Source: GCA-016699975 sp964515255 (GTDB lineage Bacteria > Patescibacteriota > Minisyncoccia > Moranbacterales > UBA1568). Taken from it: DNA of 27,899 bases. Positions 22,601 through 27,899 of this stretch are shown here, piece by piece. The notes under the pieces are model-generated. The model was not told the origin of the DNA and did no database searches. It saw nothing but the letters and a program-made list of their open reading frames with translations. Made by a program: the position numbers and the translations under genes. Each line of letters begins with the position of its first letter. Within the stretch, counting starts at the first letter, position 1. Where the stretch lies: the NCBI GenBank assembly GCA_964515255.1, contig CAZETL010000005.1, positions 1 through 27,899 of the forward strand. The letters run 5' to 3'.

Positions 22601-24388
22601 CTATTTTTTTCGAGACGCCCTCACCCGATCGTTTTCAGTGAGATACTGCTTTCGGAGTCGGACATTTTCCGGCGTGATTTCAAGATATTCGTCAGAAGCC
22701 ATCACCTCAAGTCCGCGCTCGATCGAGAGAGTCCAGGGTGGCGTGAGCTGAATCGCATCATCCGAACCTGAGGCGCGCATATTGGTAAGTTGCTTGCCCT
22801 TCGTCGGATTAACACTCATATCGTCGCCCTTCGAAGCATTGCCGATTACCTGTCCCTCATAGACGTCCGTTCCAGCACCGATATAGAGCGTACCGCGCTC
22901 TTGCAAATTCCAGAGCGAAAAACCAAGTGCCTTCCCTGTGGCCATCGAAATCATCGATCCAACGCTTCGATGTTCGATATCGCCCACATGCGGGCGAAAT
23001 TCCAAAAACCTCGAAGCGAGGATTCCTTCGCCTTTCGTATCGACGGTAAATTGACCCCGATATCCAAGAAGTCCGCGTGTCGGAATTTCAAAGAGAAGCC
23101 GCGAATCGTTTCCCTGGCCCTGTTTCATATCCATCATGATACCCTTCCTCTTCCCCATTCGCTCAATAACCGAACCCGTATATTCCGTCGGCACGTCCAC
23201 TGTCACCTCCTCGAACGGTTCGCACTTCTTGCCATCGATTTCCTTCATGATAACTTTCGGCTGTGACACCTGGCACTCATAGCCTTCGCGCCGCATCGTC
23301 TCCAAGAGGACGGCGACATGCAATTCGCCTCGCCCGGAAACCAAGAAATGTTCGCCGGAATCAAAATCAATCTTGAGACCAACATTCACCTCTAGCTCCC
23401 GACGCAGACGCTCTCTCAGTTGTTCGCGCGTCACAAACTTCCCTTCCCTGCCGGCAAACGGAGAGTCGTTTACGAGAAACTGGAGAGTAATCGTCGGTTC
23501 GTCAATCGCGATAGAAGGCAGTGTCTCAATATCTTTTGTCTTTGCAATGGTATCGCCGATGTATACATCGGAGATCCCCGCTATGAGAGCGATATCGCCG
23601 GCCGATACTTCCTGCGCCTCCTCCCGATTCACGCCGCGGAACGTAAAGATTTTGGTAATCCGCCCAGATACCGATTCACCCGAAGGCTTTACTGCAAAAA
23701 CCGAGTCTCCAACGCGGACGGAACCCTCGTACACACGGCAAACGGCAAGTCTGCCAAGAAAATTGTCATACCCTAAATTGAACGGCTGAGCCCGAAGCGA
23801 AGCCTCGGTATTATTTCCAGCTGCCGGAACTTTTTCAAGAATCGCATCGAGAAGTGGCGAGAGATCTGTCGAGCCATCTTCAATGTTCCGCTTCGCTACC
23901 CCTTGTTTAGCGATCGCATACACCGTCGTGAAATCCAGCTGTTCGTCCGAGGCACCAAGATCGAGAAAGAGTTCGAATACCTGGTCAAGCACCCATTCGA
24001 CGCGAGCCGCAGGCTTATCGATTTTATTGATCACGACAATCGGCTTGATGCCAAGTTCGAGAGACTTCTTGAGCACGAAACGCGTCTGCGGCATAGGCCC
24101 TTCCTGCGCATCCACAACGAGGAGCACAGAATCAATCGATCGCAAAACTCGCTCCACTTCCGATCCAAAGTCGGCATGCCCCGGCGTATCCACGATATTG
24201 ATCTTTGTCCCGCGGTAGAAAAGCGCCGCATTCTTGGAATAGATAGTGATGCCCCGCTCGCGTTCAAGCGCATTCGAATCCATACTGACACCCTCTTCGG
24301 TTGCGCCAGTCTGACGCATCAGAGCATCCGTAAGCGTCGTTTTCCCATGGTCGACATGGGCGATAATAGCGATATTCCGTATATCCAT
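22601..24388 (-). CDS. typA: Translational GTPase TypA/BipA
   Basis: 595 residues from the ATG at 24388-24386; a GTG four codons upstream is the alternative. TypA is a ribosome-associated GTPase involved in stress adaptation and large-subunit assembly. G1 AHVDHGKT (10-17), G2 RGITI (45-49), G3 DTPGH (67-71) and G4 NKID (121-124) are intact. They are followed by the EF-Tu-like beta-barrel (domain 2, about 195-290), the two EF-G-like alpha/beta domains (about 300-475, with SGRGELHVAVLLETMRREGYE) and the TypA-specific C-terminal domain ending in QLTPPWTLSIERGLEVMASDE. No SD. A promoter with TTGACA and a terminator-like hairpin in the leader precede it. Confidence 0.97.
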   Translation of the reverse strand: MDIRNIAIIAHVDHGKTTLTDALMRQTGATEEGVSMDSNALERERGITIYSKNAALFYRGTKINIVDTPGHADFGSEVERVLRSIDSVLLVVDAQEGPMPQTRFVLKKSLELGIKPIVVINKIDKPAARVEWVLDQVFELFLDLGASDEQLDFTTVYAIAKQGVAKRNIEDGSTDLSPLLDAILEKVPAAGNNTEASLRAQPFNLGYDNFLGRLAVCRVYEGSVRVGDSVFAVKPSGESVSGRITKIFTFRGVNREEAQEVSAGDIALIAGISDVYIGDTIAKTKDIETLPSIAIDEPTITLQFLVNDSPFAGREGKFVTREQLRERLRRELEVNVGLKIDFDSGEHFLVSGRGELHVAVLLETMRREGYECQVSQPKVIMKEIDGKKCEPFEEVTVDVPTEYTGSVIERMGKRKGIMMDMKQGQGNDSRLLFEIPTRGLLGYRGQFTVDTKGEGILASRFLEFRPHVGDIEHRSVGSMISMATGKALGFSLWNLQERGTLYIGAGTDVYEGQVIGNASKGDDMSVNPTKGKQLTNMRASGSDDAIQLTPPWTLSIERGLEVMASDEYLEITPENVRLRKQYLTENDRVRASRKK

Positions 24389-24400
24389 AGAAAAAGACAC

Positions 24401-24420
24401 AAAAAAACGGCGGGAGCCGC
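24401..24420 (-). promoter_or_regulatory. Terminator-like hairpin in the typA leader
   Basis: CGGC-4 nt-GCCG followed by TTTTTTT lies between the predicted start of transcription (~24429) and the typA ATG, ending 12 nt before the start codon. The stem is short (4-5 bp, GC only), so it may act as a weak attenuator or a pause site. Confidence 0.4.
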
Positions 24421-24435
24421 AAAACGAGTCTTGAC

Positions 24436-24464
24436 ATCGTACCAGAAAAGAACCTTCATGTCAA
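24436..24464 (-). promoter_or_regulatory. Promoter of typA
   Basis: Perfect TTGACA (24464-24459), a 17-bp spacer and TG-G-TACGAT (-10 at 24441-24436). It begins just after the T-tract of the PadR-gene terminator. Confidence 0.75.
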
Positions 24465-24470
24465 AGCAAT

Positions 24471-24496
24471 GAAAAACCTGGAGAAATATCTCCAGG
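24471..24496 (-). terminator. Terminator of the GT-GH-nth-padR operon
   Basis: ACCTGGAGA pairs with TCTCCAGGT (9 bp) around a 4-nt loop, followed on the minus strand by a short T-tract. It is ~25 bp after the stop of the PadR-like gene. Confidence 0.85.
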
Positions 24497-24519
24497 TAAG
24501 ACCACAACGAAATCGCAGT

Positions 24520-24846
24520 TCACGCCAGACAGGGCTCGAGACCTTCAATGTTGCCGTCCATACCAGCCTCGCTGCGAGGTAATTTCTCGGCGTTTTTACG
24601 GCCAATATCCGATATGTGGTAAAATCGCCTCGGCAGCCTCTTTTCAATGACCGGATCAATGCTTTCAACCCGGCGATCAAGCCAGCCAGCCCTCTGCATT
24701 CGGACCACCATCGGATATACCGTTCCAGCAGAGAGTCCCGTTCCGCGCATCACGTCGGAACCGGTATACCAACCGTCATTACCACAAAAGAACTCGAGAA
24801 TCTTGAGAAACTCGGGACTCACTTGAACCTGATATTCTTCGCCCAT
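24520..24846 (-). CDS. PadR-family winged-helix regulator
   Basis: 108 residues. The PadR-like winged helix (about 8-85) shows FLKILEFFCGNDGWYTGSDV, then the recognition-helix segment TGLSAGTVYPMVVRMQRAGW, then the wing RRVESIDPVIEKRLPRRFYHISDIGRKN. PadR proteins are typically dimeric repressors responding to small ligands or lipids; the C-terminal dimer helix is very short here. The ATG at 24846 has a good SD (GAGGAG, ~8 nt upstream), unusual in this window. It overlaps the 3' end of nth by 28 bp and is the last gene of the operon before the terminator. Its target is not visible; the typA promoter right downstream is one possibility, but nothing shows it. Confidence 0.8.
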   Translation of the reverse strand: MGEEYQVQVSPEFLKILEFFCGNDGWYTGSDVMRGTGLSAGTVYPMVVRMQRAGWLDRRVESIDPVIEKRLPRRFYHISDIGRKNAEKLPRSEAGMDGNIEGLEPCLA

Positions 24847-25505
24847 GAAACATTCTCCTCGCTCGTTTCTAACGCATTTCTACCATACGAACAGAGGCCA
24901 AGCAAAACGCAATCCTTGCATTTTGGCTTCCGCGGAACGCAAACGGCACGGCCGTGAGTAATAAAATATTCATTCACGCGGAGGTATTCTTCCTTTGGAA
25001 AGAGTGCCTCCAGATCTTTCGCGATCTTCTCTTGCTCCGTTTGGTTCGTGAGGCCGAGTCGCGGAGCGAGACGAAGGACATGCGTATCCACGGCGACGCC
25101 AGTAAATTTTCCGAAGGCTTTCGCCATCACGATATGCGCCGTCTTCCGGGCAACTCCGGGAAATAACAGGATTGCGTCAAAATCATTCGGAACTTTCCCG
25201 CCGAATTTCTCCACAAGAATCTTTCCGATACCGCGGAGATATTTCGCTTTCGATTTGTAGAATCCTGTCTGGTAAATATCGCGCTCCAGCTCTTCCGGAC
25301 GAGCATTCATATAATCCTCGGCCGTCCGATATTTCCTGAAAAGCTCCTTCGTCACGCGATTGACGCGCTCATCGGTACACTGCGCCGAAAGCACCGTCCC
25401 TATGACAAGCTCGAGCGGATTCGACCATTCGACAAACGGACCCGGAACAGAATATTGCTCCAGGAGCCGATCGAGTATTTTTCGCGCACGCGCCGCCTTC
25501 TCCAT
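24819..25505 (-). CDS. nth: Endonuclease III (base-excision repair DNA glycosylase/AP lyase)
   Basis: 228 residues from the ATG at 25505; the frame is open further upstream, but family length and alignment favour this start. It removes oxidised pyrimidines and nicks abasic sites. The helix-hairpin-helix LFPGVARKTA carries catalytic K121, VAVDTHV carries D140, and the C-terminal iron-sulfur loop has C189-x6-C196-x2-C199-x5-C205, so all key residues are kept. The gene sits between the GH-A hydrolase (22 bp upstream) and the PadR-like gene (28-bp overlap), an operon position with no obvious functional link. SD weak (GGA). Confidence 0.96.
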   Translation of the reverse strand: MEKAARARKILDRLLEQYSVPGPFVEWSNPLELVIGTVLSAQCTDERVNRVTKELFRKYRTAEDYMNARPEELERDIYQTGFYKSKAKYLRGIGKILVEKFGGKVPNDFDAILLFPGVARKTAHIVMAKAFGKFTGVAVDTHVLRLAPRLGLTNQTEQEKIAKDLEALFPKEEYLRVNEYFITHGRAVCVPRKPKCKDCVLLGLCSYGRNALETSEENVSWAKNIRFK

Positions 25506-25527
25506 AGCTGTCCAAAGAAAATGTCCA

Positions 25528-26805
25528 TTATCTTCGATCGAGTTTTCCGCGAAGCCACTTCTGCAATCGAAACCACATTGTCTCATGATCGCGCCGCAAT
25601 ACAATGCTCATTTGCTCTGAAGATCCGGAAATCTCCGCTGACGAGAAACCGTTCGACGACACCAAAAGCGAAACTTTCTCTTTCTCGTCCACTGGGTCGC
25701 GAAACTCAAAGTAACCATCGGAATTCGTCGCGACTTTCTCATTCCCGGACGACACCGCAGCGTGAGCGATTGGAATGCCAAGTTCATCAGATACCGTCCC
25801 ATAGAACACCTTGGGACGGAAAAATCTCGATATCACGGCCACGGCTTCTCGGGGCGCTCCAGAATCCTTCCACAGCGCCGTCGAGCTTCCCGTATTGGTC
25901 CAATAATTCATCCCGAAGAGATCCGCTTTCGCTAACCGAGATAGCGTCTCATCCAGCCATTTTGCTTGGTCGGAATCCGTCATAGAGCCGTGTATATCAG
26001 GGATCGGCGCACCGAACTCTCCCAGCAATACGCGCCCGCCACTCGCTGCCGAGAAGCGCTTTACATCGGATTCAAGCTGAGCTGGAGTTTTCACGTAATG
26101 GTCAACTGTTACAATTCCGCCAAGTCTCATTGTCGTCTCACGGTCCATCGTCAAACTCGCGACATCTCCGTTCATGGAAAAGAAATCCAGCATTACCCTC
26201 TTTCCTTCGCGATCGAAAGCGTCTTTCGCTGCTTCACGTTCCGATACGAGAAATTCCCGGAAACCAGAGACATCTCCAGTTTCTCTCGGGTCTCCAGGTC
26301 CCCCATTCTCGCACTCCGGACACGGAGAGAAAGCGTCTCCATCTTCAAAAAGATCCTGGTGCCTCGCAAGAAAATCCCGCAGCTCGGCGCGATGCTCGCT
26401 GCGGTCAATAGCCGAGTAGCCAAACCAGCCCTCCCATCCAGAAAAATTCCCGCGAAACCATACCTTCAGATGATACCGGCGCGCCGTCGCAACCCAGCGC
26501 GAGAGATACGGAATAAATTCTTCGTCATAGGGGGTGCCGATCGCGACGTGCGACGCCCCCGTCTCGGCAATCGATCGAGTCTCGCGATCGATAACGACAT
26601 CATAAGAAGCGTCGTGGAGTTTTTCTCTCGCGAGATCACGGGAATGCTTCATCGTATCAATCGATCGAAAAGTCCAAAAGTCAGCCTTCGGTTTGGGATA
26701 GATCACCGCTTTCCCGGATCCAGAAACCGAGAGAAAGAGGAAAAGGCCCGTTCCAAAAACGACAAATATGAAACCAGCGAGAACAATGAGGAAAAAATGC
26801 TTCAT
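25528..26805 (-). CDS. Membrane-anchored GH-A clan glycoside hydrolase-like protein with carboxypeptidase-regulatory-like tail
   Basis: 425 residues. An N-terminal anchor (about 4-27) is followed by a TIM-barrel-like region (about 45-330) with cellulase/mannanase-like features: VWFRGNFSGWEGWFGY (about 115-130), PCPECENGGPGDP with E164/E166 as candidate acid/base, DHYV (235-238), GEFGAP with E263 as candidate nucleophile, and MNYWTNTGSSTALW (about 299-312). The tail (about 334-403, YGTVSDELGIPIAHAAV...TNSDGYFEF) is a carboxypeptidase-regulatory-like beta-sandwich. It would hydrolyse or bind surface glycans outside the cell; the substrate is unknown. It follows the glycosyltransferase gene by 32 bp, suggesting a shared surface-glycan theme. 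Start at ATG 26805, no SD. Confidence 0.75.
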   Translation of the reverse strand: MKHFFLIVLAGFIFVVFGTGLFLFLSVSGSGKAVIYPKPKADFWTFRSIDTMKHSRDLAREKLHDASYDVVIDRETRSIAETGASHVAIGTPYDEEFIPYLSRWVATARRYHLKVWFRGNFSGWEGWFGYSAIDRSEHRAELRDFLARHQDLFEDGDAFSPCPECENGGPGDPRETGDVSGFREFLVSEREAAKDAFDREGKRVMLDFFSMNGDVASLTMDRETTMRLGGIVTVDHYVKTPAQLESDVKRFSAASGGRVLLGEFGAPIPDIHGSMTDSDQAKWLDETLSRLAKADLFGMNYWTNTGSSTALWKDSGAPREAVAVISRFFRPKVFYGTVSDELGIPIAHAAVSSGNEKVATNSDGYFEFRDPVDEKEKVSLLVSSNGFSSAEISGSSEQMSIVLRRDHETMWFRLQKWLRGKLDRR

Positions 26806-26837
26806 GCATTCAACTTACCACGAAAACGACCTGCAGA

Positions 26838-27899
26838 TCACCAGCCCGGAATCGGATCCAGTTGAAGGCCGCCCAGATACTCCGGACGAAGCTCATACAC
26901 ATCGGCGAACGGGTACGAATCGACTTTTTGGTACCGTTCGACAAAGCCCGGATTATTTTTCAGAAGCTTCCATGTCGAGTCGCTATCCGAATTCGACCGA
27001 ACCACGATCCATCTTGCCCAACGATCCGGGTTCCCGATAGCGCTCTTGTAATACGGACCGGTTCCCTCGTGGATAAACCGCTTCATCGGGAGACCGGAAG
27101 AGAAAATGATCGAGTCGTGCGAAGCTGCCGAAATGAGAATGAATCCGTCTTTCGAGCCAGCGTTCTTCCGAAGCCATTCGGAAACTTCGGTCACATTCTT
27201 TTGACTTGACCCGATTCGGCCATCATCAATCGTCACTGCATCAGCGCTTGAGAACTGGAAGAATAGAATGAAAATGATCGAACCGACCAATACCGGCCGA
27301 AATGATCCGGCTCGATGCGCGAGGTAGCCGACGAAAATCGCTATCGAAGGCATCATCATGATCCCGTAACGCACATTGAACCACGTGTCTCCGGAGAGAC
27401 CCTGGATAAAGAGTACCGAGTGTCCAAGGTAGAGTGCGAGCACGTTGAAAAGAAACGGAGCGAAAAGCGCAAGTGCTGCAAATCTTGACCGACCTTCGAC
27501 GTGGCGATCCAAGAAAAAGATCAGCGCGCCGATAATCCCAAGAATCAGCAAATATGCGTCGATGTTGTACGCAAGCGCATAAAAGTACATTTTCGTGGAG
27601 AGAAAAAGGTCGCCCTTTGTCGGCAACACTCCAGCCGCCGCAAGGTCAAGTTGCTGTGTATGCGCAGAATACGGTCCAAACGCAAAGAAAAGCGGGTCGC
27701 CGAAAATAAGCAAGTTCCAAAGCAACCACAAGAAAACGCCAAATCCTCCAAGCGTCGCAAAGAAAACAAACATACCTTCCGCTTTTCGGTAACCGCCTTC
27801 TCTCCAAGAAGAGAGAAAAACCATTGCGGAAACAAACAGAAAAAGAAACCATCCGTCATAACGAACTAATGTTGCCATCATTACCCAGAAACCAGTTTT
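26838..27899 (-). CDS. GT-C glycosyltransferase-like membrane protein (C-terminal part, runs off the window)
   Basis: At least 353 codons; the frame is open to the window edge, so the N-terminus is missing. The first visible residues (KTGFWVMMATLVRYDGWFLF) match the motif of GT39/PMT-like (DPM-dependent) glycosyltransferases, in which a (T/V)RY(D/E)GW segment lies inside the membrane domain. About seven transmembrane segments follow, then a soluble extracytoplasmic domain (about the last 130 residues, starting near VTIDDGRIGSSQ) ending in PEYLGGLQLDPIPGW. Such enzymes move sugars from lipid carriers to proteins or glycans at the outer face of the membrane. The catalytic N-terminal loop acid is not visible. 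First gene of the operon in this window. Confidence 0.7.
   Translation of the reverse strand, partial: KTGFWVMMATLVRYDGWFLFLFVSAMVFLSSWREGGYRKAEGMFVFFATLGGFGVFLWLLWNLLIFGDPLFFAFGPYSAHTQQLDLAAAGVLPTKGDLFLSTKMYFYALAYNIDAYLLILGIIGALIFFLDRHVEGRSRFAALALFAPFLFNVLALYLGHSVLFIQGLSGDTWFNVRYGIMMMPSIAIFVGYLAHRAGSFRPVLVGSIIFILFFQFSSADAVTIDDGRIGSSQKNVTEVSEWLRKNAGSKDGFILISAASHDSIIFSSGLPMKRFIHEGTGPYYKSAIGNPDRWARWIVVRSNSDSDSTWKLLKNNPGFVERYQKVDSYPFADVYELRPEYLGGLQLDPIPGW

Overview
The window looks like a chromosomal segment of a Candidate Phyla Radiation (Patescibacteria, probably Parcubacteria-like) bacterium. This is an inference. It rests on the short RpoC (1,203 residues), very small intergenic gaps, the near absence of Shine-Dalgarno (SD) sequences before core genes, and gene families typical of these genomes: an RNHCP-domain protein, a secreted lamin-tail/PKD protein, a membrane-anchored GH-A hydrolase with a carboxypeptidase-regulatory-like tail, and a half-length TsaB-like protein. 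GC content is moderate, about 50% by eye. No rRNA, tRNA, CRISPR array or insertion sequence was recognised.

Layout. 1-1460: the 5' part of ftsK (-), preceded by a two-gene winged-helix operon (-) with its own promoter, an inverted repeat in that promoter and a terminator. 1461-9200: rpoC and rpoB (-), a ~220-nt rpoB leader with a strong promoter, and upstream of it a small separate transcription unit with promoter, terminator and one SD-led small ORF. 9218-11059: an envelope-type operon (-) of an anchored zinc amidase, a half-length TsaB-like protein and an unknown single-pass membrane protein. 11060-12048: a DUF883/YqjD-like and a holin-X/YqjE-like membrane protein (-). 12096-13804: a secreted LTD-LTD-PKD-LTD protein (+). 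13801-14275: a GC-rich, hairpin-rich plus-strand transcription unit of unknown identity. 14594-14973: an RNHCP-domain gene (-), divergent from an RND efflux pair (+; adaptor and permease, 15075-19616). 19567-20856: an O-antigen ligase/Wzy-like polymerase (-), whose 3' end overlaps the permease. 21005-21346: a possible small R/G-rich protein gene with tandem terminators (-). 21708-22573: murI (+), converging on typA/bipA (-). 24520-27899: a minus-strand run of GT-C glycosyltransferase (partial), GH-A hydrolase, nth and a PadR-like regulator.

Functional themes are transcription/translation core (rpoBC, typA), cell division and wall (ftsK, amidase, murI), surface polysaccharide and envelope proteins (Wzy-like, GT-C, GH-A, LTD protein), export (RND pair) and base-excision repair (nth).

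Two architectural habits recur. First, several -10 boxes lie only 6-11 nt upstream of the start codon, suggesting leaderless or near-leaderless mRNAs. Second, the intrinsic terminator of one gene runs directly into the promoter of the next. The least explained parts are the structured island at 13801-14275, the small unit upstream of rpoB, and the SD-led winged-helix pair with a palindrome in its promoter.
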